Of a stretch of DNA of 64,000 bases, positions 21,301-29,136 are shown in pieces; position 1 is the first letter of the stretch; each line of letters opens with the position of its first letter. This stretch comes from Pseudomaricurvus alkylphenolicus (GTDB taxonomy: Bacteria > Pseudomonadota > Gammaproteobacteria > Pseudomonadales > Cellvibrionaceae), in contig NZ_JAAQPI010000002.1 of assembly GCF_011683955.1 (NCBI RefSeq), positions 696,157-760,156 on the forward strand, given 5' to 3'. The position numbers and the translations under genes are program-made. The notes beneath the pieces are model-generated. The model had not been told where the DNA came from. It searched no databases and was given only the letters and a program-made list of their open reading frames with translations.

Positions 21301-22410
21301 AGCCCCGAAGCCAAACTCAGTGATCGCGACATCATGCAGTTTATTCTCCACGCTGGCTTCAGTACGGCGGAGAATGTGACACAGATCTCCGGTCGTGGAG
21401 TGGGCATGGATGTGTTGCATTCCGAAATCAAACAGCTGGGCGGCGGAGTGACCATCAACTCCCGCTGGGGCGAAGGCACGGAATTTACCGTACGGCTGCC
21501 CTTTACTGTCTCGGTAAACCGGGCACTGATGGTCAGAATCGGTGACGACCGCTACGCTATTCCACTCAATACCATCGAGGGTATTGTGCGCGTCAGCCCC
21601 TTCGAGCTGGAGCATTATTACCGCAACGAGGACGCGCGCTTTGAATACGCCGGTGAAAAATACCAGGTACGTTATCTTGGCAATCTGCTGAATCTGGATG
21701 CCCGGCCCAAGCTTGAGGGCCAGGCGATGCCGCTTCCGGTTGTGCTGGTGCGAACGGCTCAAAACACGGTTGCCATGCAAGTGGATATGCTCATGGGAAG
21801 CCGTGAAATCGTGGTAAAGAGCCTGGGCCAACAATTCTCCAATGTGCTGGGGGTTTCGGGGGCTACTGTGATGGGGGACGGCAGCGTAGTGGTCATTCTG
21901 GATCCACACGCGATGATCCGACAGGAAGCGGCATTGATGCATCATGCCGAACTGCTGCTCGACCAGCCTCCCAAGCCCGATAGCGATGTCGGCCTTAAAA
22001 CCATTATGGTGGTGGATGATTCGGTGACGGTACGTAAAGTAACCGGCCGCTTCCTGGAACGGGAAGGCTATGAAGTCCTGACCGCCAAAGATGGTGCGGA
22101 TGCGCTCCAGCTGCTTCAGGACCATATTCCCGATGCCATGTTGCTCGACATCGAAATGCCTAGAATGGATGGCTTTGAGGTGGCCAAAAATGTGCGTGGC
22201 AGCAGTCGTCTCAAGGATATTCCCATTATCATGATTACTTCACGAACCGGAGACAAGCACCGTCAGCGGGCGTTGTCGCTGGGCGTGAACATGTATATGG
22301 GTAAACCTTATCAGGAAGAAAAACTGTTGGAGAACATACGCCAGGTAACCGGTGAAAGCGTGAACCCAGATGGCTACCGAGGGAGCATCGAGGAAACTAA
22401 GGATGAGTGA
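15388..22410 (+). CDS. chpA: Giant multi-HPt CheA-type hybrid histidine kinase ChpA
   Basis: The 2340-residue kinase of the Pil-Chp system phosphorylates PilG and PilH. It begins with phosphotransfer-like domains: H50 sits in a weak HPt motif, followed by modules whose His is lost (for example LLNGIRGGL). Clear HPt sites are H747 (FHTLKGSG), H934, H1335 and H1563, with acidic linkers between them. Residues 1239-1284 are 23 Glu-Ala pairs; residues from 1408 are three copies of PSAGYEQPSAGDEQ. The kinase core follows: dimer helix from about 1722, N-box LRNAVDHGIE near 1908, G-boxes DDGRGIN and GRGVGMDV near 1950-2001, a CheW domain, and a receiver from about 2205 with phospho-acceptor D2254. 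The two HPt domains around H1335 and H1563 are near duplicates. Confidence 0.96.
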   Translation: MMADNRNYTALDWVMGEIEETLKQARQALEAYVDNPQDSTRIRFCLTHIHQVHGSLQMVEVFGAALLAEEMEAICQALMNQGVSNDTEAYEVLMRAILQLPIYLEQVKAHRHDDPGSLLPLLNDLRAARGSSLLSESQFFNPDISSIQQVSGEPNPARNNPKQFKAIMEKLRQMYQYAAAGVMRGVKVDENLQYLQKVFERLHNLTSGSPRQPLWDIASAVAEGLDSEHIQISVSLKSLMRQLDREIKLFAQHGPKALNSGTREELLKNLLYYVARSEASTPRIERLRAQFALQEALPVKEGGEKEGGLLSGPDPETIRSVVHALNDELTAIKQALDISLSGNDEAAVSDALPVMRRVADTLAVLGVGDLRRQIMLQADNLECAYEQGQVNQDVLIGVADEVVAIEQRLAIMAGASNVSVDVVGTPQEGRHLQISQAQESVLREARNGLEQAKDAIIEFIASQWNSEHLQPVPELLNGIRGGLTMMPLPRPAAILEGCGRYIERELLGGETSLEWSTLDTLADAITSVEYYLERLSGDREENDDVLLTLAEESLASLGYAITGDRPAELEPEPIVPEPVASVAPEDLAHLSLAPEPTVPDHHAEETPVSTPLETEPEHSGEAELSDSPEPLAEDELLQYEQLDDSESIESVEDEEIEETSAAVATDADEIEIAQSGSSDEADKGTAVGEEMTAQEDDEDEDEVDEEIIEIFIEEAREVLENIDEFFPQWAQDFNNSEALGEFRRAFHTLKGSGRMVGATVIGELAWSVENMLNRLIEGGITADQRQVELIRQVREVIPACIDAFEHRHPLQDPQRVEQLRLWGEAISRGEQPDMTEAAVTEPAPESIDGVEAPGSLAGASKAEDAAEVTAPEVVTQDSQQETAEEDDDSNAILWEIFGGEAIGHLQVVEDFIAEMDEAAPLFTPPSEAMQRALHTLKGSAHMADVHAIAELATPLERFAKELRTYQLNIDADILQLLKDGVAYTHSALQQIRDRVSVDIPRLSQFQARVAELRDMTVGPLVRKEEQAKQKKSVDPQLLSIFMAEEMNLLLDADDILQHWQQQPQLTDKIEPLTQELEALAEGAELANLPSMAQISRQLAGVYRQARGDLSALQPDDYELLLRAHEQLLDTVDAVAAGQNLPELDTVQQEQLRSLAQRLSSSDEEQALLGGLESGFIVDASEIEVIDVDGAVLDEDLTASLLQSVEAETPDLEPLQQLNDAIDGEELLDIDVEPFDTGLEAEAEAEAEAEAEAEAEAEAEAEAEAEAEAEAEAEAEAEAEAEAEAHTSLHDFDPEIVEIFLDEADELMEEIEQSVHDWTEDWSRSDCAEALKRSLHTLKGGARLAGLMGLGNVAHDFESDLISLTGNDQLDDGFFDKVYAYQDQLFKGVEQVKTAMASGALPADLLGEPSAGYEQPSAGDEQPSAGYEQPSAGDEQPSAGYEQPSAGDEQPSAELEPVVGNEEPSTEQELAAGHEEPAAADEQLIPESGSLEAETTPQDIESHSEATEPTTEAAVSDLQFDPEIVEIFLDEADELMEEVEQSVHDWSEDWSRTDCAEALKRSLHTLKGGARLAGLMELGNVAHDFETDLINLSSNDSLDDNFFAKVHAYQDQLLQGVEQVKTAMAGGSSDILLAGEPVESEMASLPQAVEDVDTAAEAETGTTSPESGGADILPFTPKDNIPTVTSGDDFKLPSAAQQVAPAATGGAAQAPLQARRAAPQEVVKVSAELLEELVNLAGETSISRARMEEQVSELGGAIDEMDSTISRLQEQLRRLDIETEAQILFRQEQMAEMEDFDPLEMDRYSQLQQLSRSLIESASDLMDLKNTLTDKTRDAETLLLQQSRINTDLQEGLMRSRMVPFSRLVPRLRRIIRQVSGELNKRVNFELDNIEGELDRTVLERMVAPLEHMLRNAVDHGIEAPQERIAAGKPEAGRIILSLGREGGDVILRLIDDGRGINLERVREKAIERGLMSPEAKLSDRDIMQFILHAGFSTAENVTQISGRGVGMDVLHSEIKQLGGGVTINSRWGEGTEFTVRLPFTVSVNRALMVRIGDDRYAIPLNTIEGIVRVSPFELEHYYRNEDARFEYAGEKYQVRYLGNLLNLDARPKLEGQAMPLPVVLVRTAQNTVAMQVDMLMGSREIVVKSLGQQFSNVLGVSGATVMGDGSVVVILDPHAMIRQEAALMHHAELLLDQPPKPDSDVGLKTIMVVDDSVTVRKVTGRFLEREGYEVLTAKDGADALQLLQDHIPDAMLLDIEMPRMDGFEVAKNVRGSSRLKDIPIIMITSRTGDKHRQRALSLGVNMYMGKPYQEEKLLENIRQVTGESVNPDGYRGSIEETKDE
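19102..19239 (+). repeat. Hexanucleotide tandem repeat GAAGCC x23 inside chpA
   Basis: Twenty-three perfect copies of GAAGCC encode an uninterrupted (Glu-Ala)23 linker between a degenerate phosphotransfer-like domain and the HPt domain at H1335. The absence of any synonymous change shows recent expansion. The repeat is in frame, so copy-number change would alter linker length without breaking the gene. Confidence 0.98.
19255..19572 (+). repeat. HPt domain copy 1 of an intragenic duplication
   Basis: This 106-codon segment, starting FDPEIVEIFLDEADEL, encodes the HPt domain with phospho-acceptor H1335. I count 92 of 106 identical residues with the second copy at 19939-20256. It is therefore a recent tandem duplication of a whole module. 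Confidence 0.93.
19609..19734 (+). repeat. 42-bp minisatellite x3 inside chpA
   Basis: Three perfect copies of a 42-bp unit encode PSAGYEQPSAGDEQ. The unit is itself two 21-bp halves. A degenerate Pro/Ser/Glu tail to about 19830 looks like older, decayed copies. The array forms the linker between the two duplicated HPt domains. Confidence 0.96.
19939..20256 (+). repeat. HPt domain copy 2 of an intragenic duplication
   Basis: This is the second copy of the HPt module, with phospho-acceptor H1563. The 14 differences from copy 1 are mostly conservative (I/V, T/S, S/T, F/L) and the HTLKGGARLAG active-site segment is unchanged, so both copies should accept phosphate. Confidence 0.93.
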
Positions 22411-22438
22411 TTCCATAGCGATAGTGGATCTGGCATGA
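22403..22438 (+). CDS. 11-codon leader ORF overlapping the chpA stop and chpB start
   Basis: An ATG at 22403 lies seven bases after a good GAGGAA ribosome-binding site and encodes MSDSIAIVDLA. It overlaps the chpA stop codon, and its own TGA overlaps the chpB ATG in the sequence ATGA. The chpB start itself has only a poor ribosome-binding site. A translational-coupling leader is the likely role, but no family similarity can be expected for so short a peptide. Confidence 0.4.
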   Translation: MSDSIAIVDLA

Positions 22439-23349
22439 CCACAGGAGGCCTTCGCCTGGGGCTGCTGGTGGAATCAGGAGCTCAACTCAATCAGTTGCGC
22501 AACCTGATTCAGGACAGTGGTAACCGGGTGCAGGTCGCTCTGCTTACCAATGCTTTTAATGCAGATAGGCCGCCCGCTGATGAGCAGGTGGATGCCTGGC
22601 TGGTGATCCTTGAGCGGGAACACCCTCTGCTTGAAAACTGGTTGGCGCAACTCGATCAAGCGGTGATTGTTGATGAAGGCTGCAGTGAGAGTGATCAACT
22701 GACAGCCTGGTGTCGGCGTATGCAGGAAAAGCTGCACCAGCTGAAAGGCACCGTCAATCTGGCGAAGAAAGCCCAAGGTGTTGCCAATGAGGTGTGGATC
22801 CTGGCCGCCTCCACTGGCGGGCCTGAAGCGGTACGGGCTTTTTTTAGCGAGTTGTCAGGTGGATTGGCATTGGGTTTTGTCTATGTCCAGCATATGGACC
22901 CCGGGTATGAGCAGACACTGGCACAAATGCTTGAGCGACATGGCCAATACCCGGCGTACATCGCTCGCCACGGCGACATCCTGCGTGCCGGCAGCGTAGG
23001 CGTAATCGCCAACGCAGATCGCATAGAGTTGCAGGAAAACGGCACCTTTGCCGCCAACGCCGAAGCCTGGCCCGGCCCGTATTGCCCCTCAATCGATCAG
23101 GTGCTTGGCAATCTCGCTTGTCACTACGGGCAATACTGCGGTGCCATCATCTTTACTGGCATGGGTGACGATGGCGCGGCCGGTGCACGAATCGTGCAGC
23201 ATCGGGGTGGTCAGGTTTGGGTGCAGGAGCCGCAAACCTGTACCGTCAGTGCCATGCCTGACGCCGCTCTGGATACGGGGGTGGTAAGCTACCAGGGTAG
23301 CCCCGCACAACTGGCCCAACAGTTAAATCGTGTTTGCGTGAATCGCTGA
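22435..23349 (+). CDS. chpB: CheB-type methylesterase ChpB
   Basis: The 304-residue protein removes methyl groups from the PilJ receptor, opposing PilK. The catalytic triad is visible: S126 in AASTGGPEAV, H153 in VQHMDPG, and D246 in TGMGDDGAAG. The N-terminal 110 residues occupy the place of a receiver domain but lack a clear phospho-acceptor motif, so control by phosphorylation is doubtful; this is usual for ChpB. Translation may be coupled to chpA through the short ORF across the junction. Confidence 0.9.
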   Translation: MTTGGLRLGLLVESGAQLNQLRNLIQDSGNRVQVALLTNAFNADRPPADEQVDAWLVILEREHPLLENWLAQLDQAVIVDEGCSESDQLTAWCRRMQEKLHQLKGTVNLAKKAQGVANEVWILAASTGGPEAVRAFFSELSGGLALGFVYVQHMDPGYEQTLAQMLERHGQYPAYIARHGDILRAGSVGVIANADRIELQENGTFAANAEAWPGPYCPSIDQVLGNLACHYGQYCGAIIFTGMGDDGAAGARIVQHRGGQVWVQEPQTCTVSAMPDAALDTGVVSYQGSPAQLAQQLNRVCVNR

Positions 23350-23388
23350 GACAACCACGGAACAGAAAACGACGTAAGAGGATTCAAC

Positions 23389-23880
23389 ATGGAAAATGAG
23401 GTTCAGGTGCTGGAATCCGGTCTGACCGACGTTCTGCCCAGCCTGATGATTCCACTGGAAGACCGCATTTTATTGGCACCAACGGTGTCAGTAGCGGAGA
23501 TGGTGCCCTATTCAATGCCGCAAGCGATTGACAACGCACCGGCGTGGCTATTGGGATTATTGCGCTGGCGGGATCAGCAGGTACCTCTGATGATGCTTGA
23601 AGTTCTGAATGGGGGCGCCAAACCCGAGGTACACCGCTACAGTCGGATAGCCGTGTTTAATCATACCGGCGTGGATGAAGAACTCCCTTTTGTAGCGCTG
23701 TTGACTCAGGGGATTCCCAAGCTGGCACGAGTCAGCGAAGAAGACTTGCGGGTTACCGAAGGTAAGGAAGCCCGGCCCTTCGAGCGCATGCACGTGACCT
23801 TAAGTGGCGAAGATGTGGTGATTCCGGATATTACCGCGCTCGAATGGGCGTACCTGGACTGGAGGACGAGTAACAACTGA
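23389..23880 (+). CDS. chpC: CheW-domain protein ChpC
   Basis: This 163-residue CheW-like protein (MIPLEDRILLAPTVSVAEMV and APAWLLGLLRWRDQQVPLMM) is the second coupling protein of the system, placed last in the operon as in Pseudomonas. ChpC may connect additional receptors to ChpA. AAGAGG lies upstream of the ATG. No clear terminator follows before the convergent HDOD gene. Confidence 0.88.
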   Translation: MENEVQVLESGLTDVLPSLMIPLEDRILLAPTVSVAEMVPYSMPQAIDNAPAWLLGLLRWRDQQVPLMMLEVLNGGAKPEVHRYSRIAVFNHTGVDEELPFVALLTQGIPKLARVSEEDLRVTEGKEARPFERMHVTLSGEDVVIPDITALEWAYLDWRTSNN

Positions 23881-23917
23881 TTGAATTACCTGTTCTGAGT
23901 TTGGGATGTTGGGCTGG

Positions 23918-24793
23918 TCAATGCAGAGTCTGGGCCGAGTCCACTATCTCCTTAAGGTTGGACATCACCAATTGCAGTAACCCGTTTTTACTGAGCTGTG
24001 CCAGGCTAGCTGGTAAACGCTGGTAGCAATCCAGATTTGTCAGCGCCGGCAAAGAGTGGTCCCGTTTAAGTAAGCTGACGCTGTGATAGAGCGACAGGTT
24101 TACGATGTCCAGCGTAGTCAAGGGGCTGTTATCCGTCGATTTCACCTGCTGCCATTCACCGCAACCCCTGGCAATTTCCACATAGCGGCTGTCCATATCC
24201 CACTTCTTGAGAATAATCACTGCCAACGATTTGCTGTATGCCCGGCACAGGCGCAGGTAAGCGACCTGATCCGGTACTTGCCGTGTTTCGCTGAGGGCCG
24301 ACAGGATCGCCAGTGTACCCACCTCGCTAAGCAGGCTGGAGATAAACGCTTCATCCGGGGTTTGCATTCCCAGTTTCACCGCCAGGAAACGGCTCATGGA
24401 TGCCTTTAAGGCCTGGCGTTTCCAGCTGATGGCGAATAGTGCTTTGAGACCGGGATTCTGTACCAGAAACAGACTCTTAAGGCTGTGGATCATCACCAAA
24501 TTGACAACATAGGGAATGCCCATCAGACGAATGGCATCCTCCAGGGATTTGGCTTCAGTACGGGTCTTAAACAGGGGGCTGCGAGAGTGGTGCATTACCA
24601 CGACCGTCAGACTCGGATCCTGTCCAATCATATCGCTGAGGTTCTGAATCGTGGTATTGGGATCCGCGGCGGCGCGACGAATTTTGAGTGTAATGGTAGG
24701 CAGGCTGGGGAGGCGTTCCTGCCCTCTCATCACCTGCTCAATGCTGGTGCGATAAATGGAAAAGCTGTTGTTGGAAGATGTGCTGGATGCCAT
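23918..24793 (-). CDS. HDOD-domain signalling protein
   Basis: The 291-residue cytoplasmic protein consists of one HDOD domain: RLPSLPTITLKIRRAAADPN is the usual entry and MIGQDPSLTVVVMHHSRS follows. HDOD domains are HD-like but lack full metal ligands and act in signalling, often with c-di-GMP or chemotaxis genes. Convergence with the Pil-Chp operon suggests, without proof, a motility link. No output domain is attached. Confidence 0.83.
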   Translation of the reverse strand: MASSTSSNNSFSIYRTSIEQVMRGQERLPSLPTITLKIRRAAADPNTTIQNLSDMIGQDPSLTVVVMHHSRSPLFKTRTEAKSLEDAIRLMGIPYVVNLVMIHSLKSLFLVQNPGLKALFAISWKRQALKASMSRFLAVKLGMQTPDEAFISSLLSEVGTLAILSALSETRQVPDQVAYLRLCRAYSKSLAVIILKKWDMDSRYVEIARGCGEWQQVKSTDNSPLTTLDIVNLSLYHSVSLLKRDHSLPALTNLDCYQRLPASLAQLSKNGLLQLVMSNLKEIVDSAQTLH

Positions 24794-24851
24794 GGCAACG
24801 TTGCTTCAGTATTTCAATCCTTATTCTAGACGTTGTTGCCTGAGGTTACTA

Positions 24852-25583
24852 TCAACCGGCCAGATCACCCCACAAGTATTGCAGCACACTGATAGCGGCA
24901 ATGGGGGCGGTTTCAGTCCGTAACACACGTGGCCCCAGAGCCAGCGGCTGGAACTGATATTCACCGCAGCGCGCAATTTCGTCGGCAGAGAGGCCGCCTT
25001 CCGGACCTATAACCAAAGCGACGGAAGAGGGCGGCGGCTGTTGTGCCAGGGATTGTTCGGTTCGATGGTGCAGGACGAAACGTGCAGCCTCGGTGATGGC
25101 AGGCAACCACTGATTAAACGTCAGGGCGGTGTTCAATTGTGGCAACCGATTACGCTGGCACTGCTCGCAGGCACTGATGAGGATCTGCTGCCAGTGGTTG
25201 TGCTTCTTATCCAGTCTCGGACCCGTGAGCTTGACTTCGGTGCGTTCCGTAAACAAAGGCGTAATTTGGCTGACGCCCAACTCGGTGGCCTTTTGCAATA
25301 CCCAGTCCATGCGCTCACCCCGTGAAATGCCGATGCCCAAATGAATGCTCAGCGGTGATTCCCGTTCGCAATCCTGAAATTCGCCCAGATCCACGCTGAC
25401 GCGCTTCTTGCCCACTTCAGCGATGGTTGCCGGGTACTCGCCACCTTCTCCGTTGAACAGTACCAAACCCCGTCCGACCTGCATGCGCAACACCCTGCCC
25501 ACATGACGAGAGGCGTTTTCATCCAGTTCTACACGGCTATTGGGGGCCAGGGGCCCCCCGGAAAAAATGCGAGGTACACGCAT
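24852..25583 (-). CDS. rsmE: 16S rRNA (uracil1498-N3)-methyltransferase
   Basis: This 243-residue SPOUT methyltransferase modifies U1498 of 16S rRNA using SAM. The PUA-like N-terminus (RVPRIFSGGPL and ENASRHVGRVLRMQVGR) and the C-terminal knot (VALVIGPEGGLSADEI, LALGPRVLRTETAP) are all present. It begins 12 bp after metF and is the last enzyme gene of the SAM-cycle operon, so it may be co-expressed with SAM supply. Confidence 0.95.
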   Translation of the reverse strand: MRVPRIFSGGPLAPNSRVELDENASRHVGRVLRMQVGRGLVLFNGEGGEYPATIAEVGKKRVSVDLGEFQDCERESPLSIHLGIGISRGERMDWVLQKATELGVSQITPLFTERTEVKLTGPRLDKKHNHWQQILISACEQCQRNRLPQLNTALTFNQWLPAITEAARFVLHHRTEQSLAQQPPPSSVALVIGPEGGLSADEIARCGEYQFQPLALGPRVLRTETAPIAAISVLQYLWGDLAG

Positions 25584-25595
25584 GGGTGAGCAGTA

Positions 25596-26438
25596 TCAAT
25601 CCAGTCCGAGATTGCGAACGATGGTCGCTGTCGGGTCTGTCTGGTTCATGGTATAGAAGTGCAAACCCGGCGCGCCGTTGTCGAGCAGAGTTTCACACAG
25701 TTCGCTGACCAAGTCGATTCCAAACGCTTTGACACTGGCAATGTCGTCACCAAAGCTTTCGAGACGTTTGCGCAGCCAACGGGGAATGTCGGCGCCGCAA
25801 TTGTCGCTGAAACGAATCAGGTTGCGATAATTGAGAATCGGCATAATACCCGGGTAGATCGGTTTGTCGATCCCCGCTCTCTGGCACTGATCCATAAAGT
25901 AAAAGTAAGCGTCCGGGCTATAAAAATACTGCGTCAATGCGCTGTCGGCACCGGCGTCGAACTTGCCCTTCAGATAACGGACATCGTCATCGTAACTGGT
26001 GGCCTCAGGGTGGATCTCCGGATACGCAGCGACTTCCAGATGAAACTGATTGTCAAAATGCTTGCGAATAAAGGCAACCAACTGATTGGCATACACCATC
26101 TGGAAAGCGCCGCCCATGCCCGAGGGCATATCGCCACGCAGGGCAACAATGCGATCCACCCCGGCATCCAGGTATTCCTGCAGCAGGGTTTTCATGGTGT
26201 CTTCATCATCGCCACCGAACGACAGATGCGGTGCCACAGAGACGCCCTGGTTTTTGAATTCCACGATGATGCCCTTGGTGTTGTCGCGGGTTGAACCGCC
26301 GGCACCGTAGGTCACCGAAAAGAATTCCGGCTGTAACTCACTGAGTTCCTCACGCACTTTCAGCAGCTTGGTTCTTCCCTCTTCTGTTTTAGGAGGAAAG
26401 AATTCAAAGCTGAGGCGCAAATCGTCTTGCTTGTTCAT
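25596..26438 (-). CDS. metF: 5,10-methylenetetrahydrofolate reductase
   Basis: The 280-residue FAD enzyme makes 5-methyl-THF, the methyl donor for methionine synthesis. It opens with LSFEFFPPKTEEG, and YGAGGSTRDNTKG and ALRGDMPSGMGG are the folate/FAD motifs. GAGAAG upstream supports the ATG. It lies 25 bp after ahcY in the methionine-cycle operon. Confidence 0.96.
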   Translation of the reverse strand: MNKQDDLRLSFEFFPPKTEEGRTKLLKVREELSELQPEFFSVTYGAGGSTRDNTKGIIVEFKNQGVSVAPHLSFGGDDEDTMKTLLQEYLDAGVDRIVALRGDMPSGMGGAFQMVYANQLVAFIRKHFDNQFHLEVAAYPEIHPEATSYDDDVRYLKGKFDAGADSALTQYFYSPDAYFYFMDQCQRAGIDKPIYPGIMPILNYRNLIRFSDNCGADIPRWLRKRLESFGDDIASVKAFGIDLVSELCETLLDNGAPGLHFYTMNQTDPTATIVRNLGLD

Positions 26439-26463
26439 AGTCTTCTCAAAATCAACTCAAGTA

Positions 26464-27849
26464 TCAATACTTGTAGGATTCGGGCTTGAAGGGGCCGTTA
26501 ACATCAACGTTAATATAGTCCGCCTGAGCCTCAGTCATCCGGGTAATCACGCCGCCAAAGCCTTCGACCATATCCTGAGCCACTTCTTCATCCAGCTTCT
26601 TGGGCAACACCTTAACGTACAGATTGTCGGTTTTCTCTGCATCCGGCAAATCCGCGAATTTGGCTTCGTACAGATAGATCTGCGCCAGCACCTGGTTGGC
26701 GAAGGAGCCATCCATAATGCGCGAAGGGTGGCCGGTGGCATTGCCAAGATTCACAAGGCGGCCTTCGGACAGAAGAATCAGGTGATCATTGCTGGCCTTA
26801 TCGCGGTAGATCTTGTGTACCTGTGGCTTCACTTCATCCCACTCGTAGTTGTTACGCAGGAAGGCGGTATCAATTTCGTTATCGAAGTGACCGATGTTAC
26901 AAACCACCGCACCGCTCTTCAGGGTTTGCAGCATGGCAGCATCACACACATTGATATTGCCGGTAGTGGTAACGACCAGATCGGTGGTGCTCAGAACGTC
27001 AACATTGATGTCTTTGGTCTCACCGGTGTTAACACCACCGTTATAAGGTGAAACCACTTCAAAGCCATCCATACAGGCTTGCATAGCACAGATTGGATCA
27101 ATCTCGGTGACTTTTACAATCATGCCTTCCTGGCGCAGGGAAGCCGCTGACCCCTTACCCACATCGCCATAGCCAATCACCAGAGCTTTCTTGCCCGCCA
27201 GCAGATGATCGGTGCCGCGTTTGATGGCATCGTTCAACGAGTGACGGCAGCCATACTTATTGTCGTTCTTGGATTTGGTGACGGAGTCGTTCACATTGAT
27301 GGCGGGTACTTTCAGAGTCCCTTTTTCCAGCATTTCCAACAAACGGTGAACACCAGTGGTGGTCTCTTCAGAGATACCGTGAATATCGTTCAACAGATCC
27401 GCATACTTGGCGTGAACCATCTCGGTCAGGTCACCACCGTCGTCGAGAATCATGTTGGCATCCCAAACTTGGTTACCATCTTTCTCTGCCAGAATGGTCT
27501 GCTCAATACACCACAAGAATTCCTCTTCGGTTTCACCTTTCCAGGCAAAAACTGGAATGCCCGCAGCGGCAATGGCAGCAGCGGCGTGATCCTGGGTGGA
27601 AAAAATGTTACAGGACGACCAGCGCACATCGGCGCCCAGATCCACCAGGGTTTCAATTAAAACCGCGGTTTGAATGGTCATGTGAATACAGCCCATGATT
27701 TTGGCATTGGCCAGGGGCTGACTGTCTTTGTACTTGCGACGCAGAGCCATCAGAGCCGGCATCTCGCCTTCGGCGATTTCAATTTCCTTGCGGCCCCAGT
27801 CGGCGAGGCTGATGTCGGCAACTTTGTAATCGGTAAATTCGGTGGTCAT
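26464..27849 (-). CDS. ahcY: S-adenosylhomocysteine hydrolase
   Basis: The 461-residue NAD-dependent enzyme splits SAH into homocysteine and adenosine, removing an inhibitor of methyltransferases. Conserved parts include [16 protein letters not shown], the NAD loop [28 protein letters not shown] and the C-terminus [10 protein letters not shown]. The 37-bp gap to metK has no room for an SAH riboswitch, so control must lie further upstream. Confidence 0.97.
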   Translation of the reverse strand: MTTEFTDYKVADISLADWGRKEIEIAEGEMPALMALRRKYKDSQPLANAKIMGCIHMTIQTAVLIETLVDLGADVRWSSCNIFSTQDHAAAAIAAAGIPVFAWKGETEEEFLWCIEQTILAEKDGNQVWDANMILDDGGDLTEMVHAKYADLLNDIHGISEETTTGVHRLLEMLEKGTLKVPAINVNDSVTKSKNDNKYGCRHSLNDAIKRGTDHLLAGKKALVIGYGDVGKGSAASLRQEGMIVKVTEIDPICAMQACMDGFEVVSPYNGGVNTGETKDINVDVLSTTDLVVTTTGNINVCDAAMLQTLKSGAVVCNIGHFDNEIDTAFLRNNYEWDEVKPQVHKIYRDKASNDHLILLSEGRLVNLGNATGHPSRIMDGSFANQVLAQIYLYEAKFADLPDAEKTDNLYVKVLPKKLDEEVAQDMVEGFGGVITRMTEAQADYINVDVNGPFKPESYKY

Positions 27850-27886
27850 CTCGGTATCTCCAAAAATATGTCGTCTGGCGGGCCTG

Positions 27887-29101
27887 TTAACCCAGGGCGG
27901 CCTTCAGCTCGTCCACTTTGTCAGTCTTTTCCCAGGTGAATGCGGTAAAGGTTTCGGTCTGTTCTTCGCCGCCGTTATCGCGCCAGGTGTAGGTGTGTTC
28001 AAAAGGTTCGCGACCAAAGTGGCCGTAGGCGGCCGTCAGTTGGTACATTGGGTGCAGCAGGTCCAGCATTTTGGTGATGGCGTAAGGTCGCAGATCGAAT
28101 GTTTCACGGATCGCTTTAATCAACTTCTCGTCACTGACTTTGCCGGTACCGAAAGTGTTGACAGAAATGGAAGTGGGTTCTGCCACACCGATGGCGTAAG
28201 ACACCTGAACCTCACAGCGGTCGGCGAGGCCGGCAGCCACCACATTTTTGGCCACGTAACGACCGGCGTAGGCAGCGGAACGGTCCACCTTGGAGGGATC
28301 CTTACCGGAGAAAGCGCCGCCCCCGTGGCGAGCCATACCGCCGTAGGTGTCCACAATAATCTTACGGCCTGTAAGACCGGCATCGCCAACAGGGCCGCCA
28401 ATCACAAAATTACCTGTGGGATTAATGTGGAACTGAGTTTCCGCGTGCAGCAGATCCGAGGGCAACACATGCTTGATGATATTTTCCATCACGGCTTCGC
28501 GAATATCGCGCTGACTGACCTCGGGATTATGCTGTGTAGACAAGACCACCGCATCAATCGCCACGGGTTTGCCGTTTTCATAGCGCAGAGTCACCTGGCT
28601 CTTGGCATCGGGACGCAACCAGGGCAGAACGCCGTCTTTACGCAGCTGAGCCTGGCGTTCCACCAGTCGGTGGGAATAGTAAACAGGCGCCGGCATCAAC
28701 GAAGGTGTTTCATTGGTGGCGTAGCCAAACATCAGCCCCTGGTCCCCGGCACCCTGATCTTCCGGTTTGGCACGGTCCACACCCTGGTTGATATCCACGG
28801 ATTGCTTGCCAATGGCATTCAGAACAGCGCAAGTGGCACCGTCGTAACCTACGTCGGAGCTGTTGTAACCGATACCTGTGATGACCTGACGAATAATGTC
28901 TTCGAGGTCCACATAGCAGGAGGTGGTCAATTCACCAGCGACAATCGCCATTCCCGTTTTTACCAGGGTTTCTACGGCGACACGGGCGTACTTGTCACGG
29001 GCCAGAATGGCATCCAGCACGGCGTCGGAGATCTGGTCCGCCATTTTATCGGGATGTCCCTCGGAAACGGATTCGGAGGTAAATACGGAATATTCAGACA
29101 T
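27887..29101 (-). CDS. metK: S-adenosylmethionine synthetase
   Basis: The 404-residue enzyme makes SAM from methionine and [37 protein letters not shown], and [19 protein letters not shown] are diagnostic. It is slightly longer than the usual 384 residues. AGGAGAA upstream is a strong ribosome-binding site. It follows the ArsR-type regulator by 35 bp and precedes ahcY and metF in one minus-strand operon. Confidence 0.97.
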   Translation of the reverse strand: MSEYSVFTSESVSEGHPDKMADQISDAVLDAILARDKYARVAVETLVKTGMAIVAGELTTSCYVDLEDIIRQVITGIGYNSSDVGYDGATCAVLNAIGKQSVDINQGVDRAKPEDQGAGDQGLMFGYATNETPSLMPAPVYYSHRLVERQAQLRKDGVLPWLRPDAKSQVTLRYENGKPVAIDAVVLSTQHNPEVSQRDIREAVMENIIKHVLPSDLLHAETQFHINPTGNFVIGGPVGDAGLTGRKIIVDTYGGMARHGGGAFSGKDPSKVDRSAAYAGRYVAKNVVAAGLADRCEVQVSYAIGVAEPTSISVNTFGTGKVSDEKLIKAIRETFDLRPYAITKMLDLLHPMYQLTAAYGHFGREPFEHTYTWRDNGGEEQTETFTAFTWEKTDKVDELKAALG

Positions 29102-29136
29102 CTAGTCGTTCTCCTAATGTCAAAGGCCGCCGCGCA

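Noticed and set aside
27850-27886. SAH riboswitch upstream of ahcY
   Set aside because: Only 37 bp lie between metK and ahcY, too short for the aptamer.
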